Positions 15,925 through 24,853 of a stretch of 57,169 nucleotides of DNA are shown here, piece by piece. The number at the start of each line of letters is the position of its first letter. Position 1 is the first letter of the stretch. This stretch comes from Fretibacter sp964410285 (GTDB taxonomy: Bacteria; Pseudomonadota; Alphaproteobacteria; Caulobacterales; Maricaulaceae), in the NCBI GenBank assembly GCA_964410285.1, contig CAYPFR010000012.1, forward strand, positions 1-57,169. The letters run 5' to 3'. Below the pieces are notes generated by a model, which worked only from the letters and a program-made list of their open reading frames with translations, ran no database searches and was not told the origin of the DNA. Position numbers and translations under genes: made by a program.

Positions 15925-16422
15925 ATGCGGCAGTTACTTATTTTATTGGCCCTTCTGGGCTTAGGCGCGGGTGTCTTTGTAATGGCCGGCTCTGCCAAGC
16001 GTGTGAATGCCGAAAGCCAGTCTGAGGGTCTGACGCCCTCTGCCAAAGTTGCCGCCGAGGATAAGATAAGAACTGCTATGGACACACAAGCGCAGGCCTG
16101 GAGCGGCGGCGATATTGACACCTTTATGGAAAGTTATTGGAAGTCCGATAAATTGCGCTTTGCCTCGGGCGGGTCAATAAATTCGGGCTGGGAGGTCACC
16201 AAGGCGCGCTATAAAAAACGCTATCCTGACCGCGGCGCCATGGGGCGGCTTGCCTTTAGCGATTTGGACGTGCAAATCCTGTCCTCGGATGATGCTTTGG
16301 TCTTTGGCCGCTGGACGTTGACGCGGGAGGCTGACACGCCGGGGGGGCTTTTTACGCTGCACTGGCGCAAAATTGATGGACAATGGAAAATCGTTTCCGA
16401 TCATACCTCATCTGGTGATTGA
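15925..16422 (+). CDS. Exported NTF2-like (SnoaL/DUF4440-type) protein
   Basis: The 165-residue protein has a signal peptide or N-terminal anchor (LLILLALLGLGAGVFVMAGSA). A cone-shaped NTF2-like domain follows: a helix with MDTQAQAWSGGDIDTFMESYW, then strands ending LFTLHWRKIDGQWKIVSDHTSS. Proteins of this type are often labelled DUF4440 or ketosteroid isomerase-like; substrate and activity are unknown. It begins 13 bases after the DUF1638 stop codon and may be co-transcribed with the corrinoid operon. Confidence 0.75.
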   Translation: MRQLLILLALLGLGAGVFVMAGSAKRVNAESQSEGLTPSAKVAAEDKIRTAMDTQAQAWSGGDIDTFMESYWKSDKLRFASGGSINSGWEVTKARYKKRYPDRGAMGRLAFSDLDVQILSSDDALVFGRWTLTREADTPGGLFTLHWRKIDGQWKIVSDHTSSGD

Positions 16423-16453
16423 TTGGGCTAGGCGCTTGGGGCAGTAAGCCTAT

Positions 16454-17167
16454 ATGAGACTTTGGCAGGAAATTTTTTCCGCGGGCGCACGGCTATTTGG
16501 ACCGCCGGCCTTGCCGGATACGGACGGCTTTCCCGGACATATCCAAGATGGGCGCGTAGCCGCCGCGCTGGTCGGTCTGGGCGCAAAAATGGCGAAAGCC
16601 GACGGACACGTCCGCCGAGAGGATATTGCAGCGTTTAAACGCGTGTTTCAAAGTACATCAGAGGATGATAGCGGCATTGCGCGTTTCTTTGATCTCGCGC
16701 GCCAAACCACGCTGGGCTATGAGCGTTATGCGCGCCTTATCGCCCGCAAATTCAGGGCCCGCCCTGCCGTCCTAGAGGATGTCATGGACGGGCTTTTTCA
16801 TATCGCCCTTGCCGATGGAGTGATTACGGATGAGGAGCATATGTTCCTGAAATCCGTCAGCGATATTTTTGGATTTTCAGAGCGCGAGTTCAAACGCATA
16901 CAGATTGCCCATTGCGGACGGGCCTCGGATGATCCTTATTTGATCCTTGGCATTGATGAAGATATTTCAGATAGCGATCTCAAGCGCGCATACCGGCGTA
17001 TGGCGGCGGCAAATCACCCTGACAGGCTTGCAGCGCGGGGCCTCCCCCGAGAGCTCACCCGCCTTGCGACGCAGAAAATGGCGATGATTAACCGCGCCTA
17101 TGACACAATCCGCACGGAACGGGCGCGATATGCGGCGCAAAACAGGGCGGCCTTACCGAAAAGTTAG
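16454..17167 (+). CDS. DjlA-type co-chaperone (TerB plus J domain)
   Basis: The 237-residue protein has an N-terminal TerB-like helical domain (about 35-150, with KADGHVRREDI and IALADGVITDEEHMFL). A C-terminal J domain follows (about 160-232), with HPD at 188-190. This is the architecture of DjlA, minus the N-terminal membrane helix of the E. coli protein. J domains stimulate the ATPase of DnaK. It is monocistronic or loosely linked to the next membrane protein gene. The family is clear; the client is unknown. Confidence 0.88.
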   Translation: MRLWQEIFSAGARLFGPPALPDTDGFPGHIQDGRVAAALVGLGAKMAKADGHVRREDIAAFKRVFQSTSEDDSGIARFFDLARQTTLGYERYARLIARKFRARPAVLEDVMDGLFHIALADGVITDEEHMFLKSVSDIFGFSEREFKRIQIAHCGRASDDPYLILGIDEDISDSDLKRAYRRMAAANHPDRLAARGLPRELTRLATQKMAMINRAYDTIRTERARYAAQNRAALPKS

Positions 17168-17233
17168 GTGAAGTGATCGCTTTCTGTTAAGCATGGCCTT
17201 GACCTCGCCCCAATTCCTTACAACATTAGGCAT

Positions 17234-17587
17234 ATGACGCAGACATTTAACATATCCGGGCGCGGCAATGTCGTGACCAACATATTTCGGGCGCTTTTCC
17301 TTGCGGCGGCGGGGATTGGCGGTTTTCTGATTTTTGCAGCCTCGGCCGCCTTTGCATTTTTTGTGATTGCGGGACTTGTCATTCTTGGGATCGTTGTTTT
17401 CGCTTTTCTTTGGACGCGGGCGAAGCTCCTTGGCCGTCCCTTTGGCCCCAAGGCGCAGTTCGAAGCCGCAAAGAAAGACATGGAAGCGCAAATGCGTGAG
17501 GCCACGGGACGGGCAGCCCCAATTGGTGATGAAGGTCCGGTTATTGACGCCCATCAAACCCCTGATGGCTGGTCCGTTGATGGCTAG
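17234..17587 (+). CDS. Small membrane protein of unknown function
   Basis: The 117-residue protein has two closely spaced hydrophobic helices (residues 19-58: IFRALFLAAAGIGGFLIFAA and AFFVIAGLVILGIVVFAFLW). A polar, possibly helical cytoplasmic tail follows (GPKAQFEAAKKDMEAQMREA), ending DAHQTPDGWSVDG. I recognise no named family. Codon use is like its neighbours. It lies between the DjlA-like gene and a DMT transporter on the same strand. Confidence 0.6.
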   Translation: MTQTFNISGRGNVVTNIFRALFLAAAGIGGFLIFAASAAFAFFVIAGLVILGIVVFAFLWTRAKLLGRPFGPKAQFEAAKKDMEAQMREATGRAAPIGDEGPVIDAHQTPDGWSVDG

Positions 17588-17686
17588 TAAAGAGGCTGGC
17601 GGGGGACTGCGGCTCCTCTAGGCATGACGTATGCGGCCGCTTTGATCCGGGCTTGCAAAACCCCTGTGCTGCGATAGACCAAAGCG

Positions 17687-18598
17687 GTGAAACCGCTCGA
17701 TTTTTCTATCATGATGCTGTGCTGCCTTGCTTGGGCAGGGAACTTTGTTGTTAGCGCTTGGGCACTGGGTAACCATCCTGTACCGCCGTTTATGCTGGCG
17801 GCCGTGCGGGCCGCCATCGTGCTTTTGTTCATGGGCTGGGTATTGCTAAAGCCAAGGCCAAGGCATTTCTGGCGTCTTATGGCGGTCTGCGCTTGTGTGG
17901 GGCCAGTGCATTTGGGCTTTCTGTACACGGGGCTTCAAACAGCGCCGGCATCCGGCGGCTCTATTGTTTCGCAAATGCTTATTCCTTTTGCTGCTGTACT
18001 CTCCGTGATTTTTTTAAAAGAGCGTATAGGCCCTCGCCGCATTGCCGCCATTGTGGGGGCCATTATTGGCGTTGTTATAATGATCTATGAGCCGGGCGCG
18101 CTACGTTTTGACCTTGGGCTTGTCTACATTGTGCTGGCCTATCTTTCATTGGCCGTGGGCTCTGTTGTGATGAAGCGCGTAGGGAATGTTGATTGGACGC
18201 AATATGTGACATGGATGGCGCTGGTGGTTCTAATTGTGATGGCGCCTGCCTCATATGTGTTCGAGGCAGGGCAGGCCGAGGTCTGGGCGCGCGCCAAAGC
18301 ACCGCTTCTGATCGCGGCGGGCTATGCCGCGCTGGCCGTCACCGTATTGGCGCATGGCCAGTATTTTACCCTGATAAAGCGTTATGAAATTTCAGTCGTT
18401 GTGCCGCTGACGCTAATGACGACGGTGTTTGCTTGCGTGCTCGGCGTGATATTCTTGAAGGAGACGCTATTTATGCGCTATCTTATTGGCGGGGCGATTA
18501 TCATGCCTTGCGTTTGGTTTATCGCTGCGCGCCAAGAGGCTGCGCTCAATACCGCTAAACCCGGAAGAGGGAGTCATCATCATGGCCGCGAAAAATAA
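17687..18598 (+). CDS. EamA/DMT superfamily transporter
   Basis: The 303-residue protein has ten predicted membrane helices in two EamA repeats, each ending in a G-x-x-L/I-I-x-x-G/P-type segment (RIAAIVGAIIGVVIM; YLIGGAIIMPCVWF). DMT permeases export or import small metabolites such as amino acids or nucleotides; the substrate cannot be read from sequence. The start is GTG at 17687 and the ribosome-binding site is weak. The 3' end overlaps the next gene (DUF1801) by 17 bases, implying coupling. Confidence 0.82.
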   Translation: MKPLDFSIMMLCCLAWAGNFVVSAWALGNHPVPPFMLAAVRAAIVLLFMGWVLLKPRPRHFWRLMAVCACVGPVHLGFLYTGLQTAPASGGSIVSQMLIPFAAVLSVIFLKERIGPRRIAAIVGAIIGVVIMIYEPGALRFDLGLVYIVLAYLSLAVGSVVMKRVGNVDWTQYVTWMALVVLIVMAPASYVFEAGQAEVWARAKAPLLIAAGYAALAVTVLAHGQYFTLIKRYEISVVVPLTLMTTVFACVLGVIFLKETLFMRYLIGGAIIMPCVWFIAARQEAALNTAKPGRGSHHHGREK

Positions 18599-19016
18599 AA
18601 CCGTTCCGTCCGGCCTTCGCATAGAGGATTATCTTGCGGCGATACCCGACGATGCCCGCCGCGCGGATTGCGAAAGGCTGCATGTGGTTATGTCGGAAAT
18701 CTCGGGCTGGCCTGCGAAAATGTGGGGCGCAAAACTCAGCAGTGCTATCGCTGGCTATGGGGAATATCACTATAAATATGACAGCGGGCGGGAAGGGGAT
18801 GCGCCGCGGTTAGGATTTAGCTCCCGTGCGCAGAATATCTCGATTTATATTATGCCCGGCTATGAGGATTTTGGCCGCGAACTATCGCGGCTGGGCAAGC
18901 ACAAGATTGGAAAATCCTGTCTTTATATCAAACGGCTGAGCGATATTGATGAGTCTGTTTTGCGCGAAATTATGGCCAAGAGCCTCGATATAATGGCGAA
19001 AAAATATCCGTTATGA
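18582..19016 (+). CDS. DUF1801 domain protein
   Basis: The 144-residue protein shows the DUF1801 pattern: RRADCERLHVVMSEISG, then the glycine-rich MWGAKLSSAIAGYGEYHYKY, LGFSSRAQNISIYIMPGY and a final KSCLYIKRLSDID. The ATG at 18582 is preceded by GGGAG and overlaps the DMT transporter gene. A longer in-frame reading from 18486 lies wholly inside that gene and is rejected. DUF1801 proteins are small, of unknown function, related to the YdhG/frataxin-like fold group. Confidence 0.8.
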   Translation: MAAKNKTVPSGLRIEDYLAAIPDDARRADCERLHVVMSEISGWPAKMWGAKLSSAIAGYGEYHYKYDSGREGDAPRLGFSSRAQNISIYIMPGYEDFGRELSRLGKHKIGKSCLYIKRLSDIDESVLREIMAKSLDIMAKKYPL

Positions 19017-19026
19017 GGCCAGCGAT

Positions 19027-19767
19027 ATGAAAATTACACAGACACCGTCTGCGAATTTTGACGCGCGCACTCTCCCGATCAGCCTGCTTGTGCTGCATTA
19101 TACGGGTATGGAGAGCGGCGCGGCAGCGCTTGCCCGCCTTACAGATCCCAGCGCCAAAGTTAGCGCCCATTATGTAGTCGAAGAAGATGGCCGTATCTTT
19201 CAGCTTGTCGCTGAAGATAAGCGCGCATGGCATGCGGGCGTGTCTGAATGGCGCGGCGAGCGCAATATAAATTCCGCCAGTATCGGTATAGAAATCGTCA
19301 ATGGCGGGCATGATTTTCCCAATAATGACGGGAGTTTACAGGCTTTCCCTGACCCGCAAATTCTTGCTTTGATTGCCTTGTCCAAAGCGGTTATGGCGCG
19401 CCATAATATCGGCGCGCGCGGCGTTGTTGGCCATAGCGATATTGCGCCTGCACGCAAGCAGGACCCGGGAGAGCATTTCCCATGGGCAGGATTAGCGGCG
19501 GCGGGCGTTGGCTATTTTCCGCAAAACATAGAGGCAGATCGGCGGGCATTATTTGGCGCGGGTAGCCGCGACCGGGGCGTCGCGATCCTTCAGCGCGGGC
19601 TGGCGGATATTGGCTATTGCGCGCGGGTGAGCGGGGTGCTGGATGAGCCAACGCAGCTCATCCTAGCCGCCGTGCAGCGCCGCTACCGCCCCGAACGTAT
19701 AGACGGCCTTGTTGATATGGAAACGTTGGCGATTGTGAAAGCGCTGGCCGAGTATAACAATGCCTAA
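19027..19767 (+). CDS. N-acetylmuramoyl-L-alanine amidase (AmiD/AmpD type)
   Basis: The 246-residue protein has an Amidase_2 domain with zinc ligands H24 (LVLHYTGM), H136 (VVGHSDIAP) and D146 (KQDPGEHFPW). Also present are RAWHAG and the catalytic-region glutamate in SIGIEIVNGG. A C-terminal peptidoglycan-binding domain follows (about 175-243, LQRGLADIGYCARVSGVLDE). It hydrolyses the amide bond between muramic acid and the stem peptide. No signal peptide is evident, so a cytoplasmic recycling role (AmpD/AmiD-like) is likely. It is followed, convergently, by the amidohydrolase operon. Confidence 0.9.
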   Translation: MKITQTPSANFDARTLPISLLVLHYTGMESGAAALARLTDPSAKVSAHYVVEEDGRIFQLVAEDKRAWHAGVSEWRGERNINSASIGIEIVNGGHDFPNNDGSLQAFPDPQILALIALSKAVMARHNIGARGVVGHSDIAPARKQDPGEHFPWAGLAAAGVGYFPQNIEADRRALFGAGSRDRGVAILQRGLADIGYCARVSGVLDEPTQLILAAVQRRYRPERIDGLVDMETLAIVKALAEYNNA

Positions 19768-19815
19768 TTTACCCTGCCGCTAAGCAGCATGGGGCGTAAT
19801 AGCCCGCAAGGATCC

Positions 19816-21585
19816 CTAACGCCCGCCCCGCACAAGGCGCCCCGGCCTTGCATCTGTAACCTCATCATTGGCGATCACTTGCTGCCCTGCCACAAATGTC
19901 GCGGCGTAACCTGTGACGGGCTGCAATAATCTTTGCCCGCCCGCGGGGAGGTCTTGCACCATTTTGGGCACGCCGAGGTCAAGGGCTTGGTAATCAATGA
20001 TATTCAGATCGGCGCGCAGTCCTGCTTTGATCCGTCCGCGGTCGGTTAAGCCGAGGTAATCCGCCCCGTCCGCTGTTAGCATTTGCACGGCGCGGGGTAG
20101 GGGGATGCCCTCTTTGCCGGCGTTCATGCGGTCGCGCGTCCAATGAGCCAGCAGATAAGTTGGGAAGCTCGCATCACATATTGTGCCCACATGCGCCCCG
20201 CCGTCAGAGAGGCCAGGCAGCGCCTTGGGATGGCGCATCATCGTCAGCACATTATCATAATTCATATGGGTGTAATTATAGACAGGGTAATAGATCAGCG
20301 CCTTGCCGTCATCCTCGAGCAACAGATCATAGGCTTTCTCCCAAACGCTAACCCCATCTTTGCGCGCCAGTCCCGCGATTGAGGCCTCTGAGGTTTGCTC
20401 ATAATCAACGCGTCCATTGACCGAGAGGCGAAAGTTTTTCTCTGCAAGCTGCTCAAAGCTTGCGATCATCATATCAACCATGGGCGGGATAGGACTGCCC
20501 GGGCCAGCGAGCTGTACGGGCGTTTCCGCGAGCATTTTGGCCTTATAGGCGGGATCAGACATAATCGTGACGCGCTCAGACAGCGGCTTATCGGCAATCG
20601 CTAGATAGCTTGGGAAGGCCATGATGGGATGAAAGGTGCATTGCAATCCCGTGATGGAGCCAATGGCGCGCGGCGCGACTTGAAAGCTAATATCAAGGCC
20701 GTCGGCATTCATTGCTTCCGTGCGGCGAATGATGTTCTTCCAATCCTCCGGTGCGAAATCCCGCTCCATGAGCGACATAGAGCCCTTGCGCGCCCCGCCT
20801 GCGCGAAAGAAGGCCTCCATGAGGTCAAACTCTGTTTCGAATGTCTCGCCCTCGCGCAGCATATCAAAATCATTCACCGCTTGCAGGACCCCATGCTCCA
20901 GCCCCTCAAAGGCCGAGGCGAGACCGGTTAGCTCGTCAACGCCGGCCTCGGAGCCGGGCGTCCAGTCCCCGTCCGAGCTTTTGTGAAAATCACTGCGCCC
21001 TGTCGAAAAACCTATCGCGCCGGCTTTTAGGGCTTCGCGCAATGTTTCTTTCATCTTGGCGATGTCATTTTCATTGGCGGCTTGGTTAAAGACCGCGCGG
21101 TCGCCCATGACGTAAACCCGCAGTGGATCATGGGGCACCATAACGGCGACATCAATCGTGCGCGGCATGGCGTCAACGGCGTTCATATATTCAGGGAAGG
21201 TCTCCCAATCCCATGTAAGACCCTCGTGCAGGGCTGTGCCGGGGATATCCTCGACCCCCTCCATGAGACGAATGAGTTTATCGCGGTCACTCTTACGGCA
21301 TGGGGCGAAGCCGACGCCGCAATTACCCATAACGGCCGTCGTTACGCCGTGATTGACGGAGGGTTTAAGTTCAGGGTCCCAGCTCACTTGCCCGTCATAA
21401 TGGGTGTGCAGATCAATAAACCCGGGCGTGATAATTTTTCCCGCTGCATCAATGGTGTCTTTGGCGGGACCTTCGCAGGGGCCAACCTCTGCGATTATGC
21501 CGTCTTTGACCGCGATATTGACTTCGCGCGCCGCGCCGCCATTGCCGTCTATTACCGTTCCGCCAGTAATCTTAAGGTCAAACAT
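19816..21585 (-). CDS. N-acyl-D-amino-acid deacylase-like amidohydrolase
   Basis: The 589-residue metallo-dependent hydrolase begins FDLKITGGTVIDGNGGAA and has the metal motif DLHTHYDGQVSWD near 60-70. The D-aminoacylase hallmark GNCGVGFAPC follows. Later it has GAIGFSTGR, LSDGGAHVG and the C-terminal composite beta-sandwich segment RGRIKAGLRADLNIIDY. The family removes acyl groups from N-acyl-D-amino acids; other members hydrolyse related D-substrates. It is last in a minus-strand operon and overlaps the transporter gene by eight bases. That arrangement suggests import and breakdown of an N-acylated or D-amino compound. Confidence 0.82.
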   Translation of the reverse strand: MFDLKITGGTVIDGNGGAAREVNIAVKDGIIAEVGPCEGPAKDTIDAAGKIITPGFIDLHTHYDGQVSWDPELKPSVNHGVTTAVMGNCGVGFAPCRKSDRDKLIRLMEGVEDIPGTALHEGLTWDWETFPEYMNAVDAMPRTIDVAVMVPHDPLRVYVMGDRAVFNQAANENDIAKMKETLREALKAGAIGFSTGRSDFHKSSDGDWTPGSEAGVDELTGLASAFEGLEHGVLQAVNDFDMLREGETFETEFDLMEAFFRAGGARKGSMSLMERDFAPEDWKNIIRRTEAMNADGLDISFQVAPRAIGSITGLQCTFHPIMAFPSYLAIADKPLSERVTIMSDPAYKAKMLAETPVQLAGPGSPIPPMVDMMIASFEQLAEKNFRLSVNGRVDYEQTSEASIAGLARKDGVSVWEKAYDLLLEDDGKALIYYPVYNYTHMNYDNVLTMMRHPKALPGLSDGGAHVGTICDASFPTYLLAHWTRDRMNAGKEGIPLPRAVQMLTADGADYLGLTDRGRIKAGLRADLNIIDYQALDLGVPKMVQDLPAGGQRLLQPVTGYAATFVAGQQVIANDEVTDARPGRLVRGGR

Positions 21586-22495
21586 GTTTCACGCCTTTAT
21601 CGTTAAATTGAAACAAGGCCACGAGGATAAGCCCGCCGATAATATGCCATGTTCCCCATAGCCCTGCAATCGCTGCCGCTCCGCCAAGTCCGCCAAGCTG
21701 GGTGAGGAGAATGACAATGCCAAGGCCCGAGTTCTGAATGCCGACCTCAAAGGTGAGCGCGCGTCGCTGGCGGACATTGGCGCCCGCGAGGGTACCCGAC
21801 ACATAGCCAAGGGCAAAGGCCAGCGCGTTATGGAGTATCACAAGGCCAATCACGCCCATGCCAATTTGGAGAATGACAGGCGCAAATTTAATCAGTGCGC
21901 CGACAATAATCACGCCAAGCCCAAGTCCTGCTAGGGCGGCGAGCGGCTTTTGCAGCCGTGCTGCCAAGGCAGGGGAGAGCGCGCCAAGCGCCATACCTAG
22001 AAATAAGGGCAAGGCGAGAATGATCAAGGTTTGGATCAGGAAACTCACCGCGTCCAGATTGATTTCCGATAACAATGCATCTGTGGGGACATAGAGCGAA
22101 CACCAGAACAAGATGGACACGGGCGTGATGAAGGCCGCAGCAAGGCTGCTGGTGGCGGTCAGAGACACTGAAAGGGCTGTATCGGCGCGTCCGAAAAGGG
22201 CCAAAAGGTTTGAGACATTCCCGCCCGGGCAGCAGGCGATCAAAATCATGCCCAGCGCGATGCTGGGCTGCGGATTGATTAGCAAGCATAGCCCGACGGT
22301 GAGGGCGGGAAGGCCTATGATTTGCGCCAGAAGGCCCGCGAGGTAAACTTTGGGGTTTGTACGAAAAAAGGCGAAATGTTCACGCCGTAAGCCCAGCGCT
22401 ACAGCAAACATCATCATCGCCAAAGTAAACATCATCGCTACTTCGGATCCAGCGCCCAAATCAAGGGAGATATTGTCTATATCAGAAGGGCTCAT
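21578..22495 (-). CDS. BASS family sodium symporter
   Basis: The 305-residue membrane protein has about nine or ten helices and the bile acid:sodium symporter family pattern: a MMFAVALGLR start, GLCLLINPQPSIALGMILIACCPGG with the conserved CCPGG, then VGIQNSGLGIVI near the C-terminus. Bacterial members transport bile acids, pantoate or other organic anions with sodium. It is flanked by two amidohydrolases on the same strand, overlapping the downstream one by eight bases. Transport of the downstream enzyme's substrate is the natural inference. Confidence 0.85.
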   Translation of the reverse strand: MSPSDIDNISLDLGAGSEVAMMFTLAMMMFAVALGLRREHFAFFRTNPKVYLAGLLAQIIGLPALTVGLCLLINPQPSIALGMILIACCPGGNVSNLLALFGRADTALSVSLTATSSLAAAFITPVSILFWCSLYVPTDALLSEINLDAVSFLIQTLIILALPLFLGMALGALSPALAARLQKPLAALAGLGLGVIIVGALIKFAPVILQIGMGVIGLVILHNALAFALGYVSGTLAGANVRQRRALTFEVGIQNSGLGIVILLTQLGGLGGAAAIAGLWGTWHIIGGLILVALFQFNDKGVKHV

Positions 22496-22510
22496 TGATG
22501 CCGATCGGCG

Positions 22511-24283
22511 CTATTCATTTTCGTCCAGAGGATGCTTCTCCCCTCCTAGAACGACGCCCCAAACCGGAATGTTCGCCCAGTCCTGCGGCTCGGCCTCAAG
22601 CGGGTTTTTGCCAAGAACAGTAAAGTCCGCTTTTTTGCCGGTTTCAATTGATCCTAGCTCATCTTCAAGTCCTAGTGACCATGCTGCGTCCAGCGTGATT
22701 GCCCGCAGGGCTTGCTCAGGGGTGAGGCGCTCGGAGGGCGTACTGATATTGCCTTGTCGGGTCATGCGGGTGACGTGGGCCGCAGCAGCCTGCAATGGCA
22801 CAGGCGGGGCGAGCGGGGCGTCTGAATGCAAGGTCGAGCGTATGCCCGCCGCCATGGTGGAGGCGAGCGGCGTGATAAAGGCCGTTTTCTTGCCTATGGC
22901 CGTAATATAATCATCGCCCATGTAATTAACGTAGTGGCTCGCGGCGGAGACGCCAATTGGCAAGGCGGCGGCGGCCTTGACCTGATTTGGCGTCATTTGG
23001 CCTAGATGTTCAATAATGATGCGCTGTCCGTCTTGCGGCGGCGCGAGGGCCGCGGCGGCGGCGAGCGTGCTTTCCTGCGCCGCGTCGCCGTTTGAATGGA
23101 TATGAATATCGAGCCCCGCGTCCCAATATTTCCCCATGAGAGCGGGCAAGGCGTCTGGCTCTGTCACCCAAAGTCCGCTTGTGCCTTTGGATTGTCCGCC
23201 AATATAGCCAGGCGCTGCCATGCGCATGGTTTGGGAATAAAAGGCGGCATCGGTAAAGAGTTTAACTTGAGGTAGCACGGGTATGCGGCTGTTTTTGTGA
23301 ACCATTTCATTGATAACGGCGCTTGAATCCTCGCCGTGCGTGGCCGCAAAAGCGCGGTGCTCGGGCACGAGATAAAGGCGGTAAGGTTCATCATTAGTAT
23401 AGAACTGGTTGAGGAAATTATCTTCCATATCACGCCCAAAAATGCCGTACCCCATTTCCGCAACTGTCGTCACACCTGCTTGGGTGAATAAGCTCTCATA
23501 ACCGGCAAATCCTTTGGCAATATGATCCGGCGCAAGCAGCACTGGCCCGACGGAAGCAAAGAGCGCCAGCCCCGCGTCCTCATAAATACGGCCCGTTAGC
23601 TCGCCCGCGCTATCCAGATCAACGCCGTGATATTTCTCCGCGAGCGCAGGTGTGAGCTTTGACATTTTTATTGCCGCTGAATTGAGGTAAAAGTCATGGC
23701 CTGAATAATGCCAGATAAACAGTGGCCGTTTGGTTGTGATCTTATCAAGATCGCTTCGGTCAATGTCGCCCTGCACGAGGTTATGATAGCCAAAGAGAAT
23801 AAGCGGCCCTTCGGGCGCCTTGGCTTCCAATTCTTTTATACGGGCCATAAGGGAGGCCTTGTCAGGAAGGCCTTTTACGAGGCCTTTAGGGCCCTGCATA
23901 TCCCACGGCGGCACCCAATCAAGGCCATACATCATCGCGCCTAGGGTCATATGCACATGGGGGTCAATCAAGCCAGGCAATAATGTCTTGCCGACAAAAC
24001 TCTCATCAATTTTTGCACCTCCAAAAGAGGCCTTTAGCGTGCTTAACTCCCCAACGCCGGCGATGATGCCGTCGCTACCAACTGCCACCGCTTTGGCTAC
24101 AGCTTGGGCCGTATTTTGAGTAAGTATGGTTTCGGCAGGGTAGATGGTGACCTCTTTGCTAGGCGAAGGGGCCTTAGAGGAAGGCCTACTTGCCGGTTGA
24201 CACGCGGTTATACCCCCGATGAGCAAGGACACGCCGAGCATTGCCGCTAATTTTGTTTTCGAGAATGGATATGCATTTATCAT
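22511..24283 (-). CDS. Lipoprotein amidohydrolase (YtcJ-like)
   Basis: The 590-residue protein has a lipoprotein signal ending IGGITAC (acylated cysteine near 28). A YtcJ-type amidohydrolase follows: VTIYPAETILTQN, the metal motif LIDPHVHMTLG, GRIYEDAGLALF, LDIHIHSNGDAA, and a final GSIETGKKADFTVLGKNPLE. The family has few characterised members; amide or urethane hydrolysis is expected. Its stop codon is 15 bases from the BASS transporter start, so it is first in the three-gene operon, while membrane anchoring places it in the periplasm. This fits a periplasm-transport-cytoplasm degradation chain. Confidence 0.82.
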   Translation of the reverse strand: MINAYPFSKTKLAAMLGVSLLIGGITACQPASRPSSKAPSPSKEVTIYPAETILTQNTAQAVAKAVAVGSDGIIAGVGELSTLKASFGGAKIDESFVGKTLLPGLIDPHVHMTLGAMMYGLDWVPPWDMQGPKGLVKGLPDKASLMARIKELEAKAPEGPLILFGYHNLVQGDIDRSDLDKITTKRPLFIWHYSGHDFYLNSAAIKMSKLTPALAEKYHGVDLDSAGELTGRIYEDAGLALFASVGPVLLAPDHIAKGFAGYESLFTQAGVTTVAEMGYGIFGRDMEDNFLNQFYTNDEPYRLYLVPEHRAFAATHGEDSSAVINEMVHKNSRIPVLPQVKLFTDAAFYSQTMRMAAPGYIGGQSKGTSGLWVTEPDALPALMGKYWDAGLDIHIHSNGDAAQESTLAAAAALAPPQDGQRIIIEHLGQMTPNQVKAAAALPIGVSAASHYVNYMGDDYITAIGKKTAFITPLASTMAAGIRSTLHSDAPLAPPVPLQAAAAHVTRMTRQGNISTPSERLTPEQALRAITLDAAWSLGLEDELGSIETGKKADFTVLGKNPLEAEPQDWANIPVWGVVLGGEKHPLDENE

Positions 24284-24316
24284 ATAAAATTCCGCAGTAT
24301 TATTTGTCCACTGTGC

Positions 24317-24345
24317 TTGACTTTGCCGCAGTAAACAAGGTTAAA
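24317..24345 (+). promoter_or_regulatory. Promoter of rnpB
   Basis: TTGACT (24317-24322) and GTTAAA (24340-24345) are 17 bases apart. The predicted start, seven or eight bases on, coincides with the 5' end of the RNase P RNA deduced from its terminal helix. The -10 is weak. Confidence 0.55.
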
Positions 24346-24352
24346 GCCTCTC

Positions 24353-24741
<389 letters not shown>

Positions 24742-24853
24742 AAAAATTATGTTTGGCGAAGCGGGGCACTTGCGTTGAGGCTTGCCCAAAATCAATCTCA
24801 GATTGAATTGCCCTGGATTTTCTGTTATGCGGCTCTTTTACAGGGGGCGCAAA

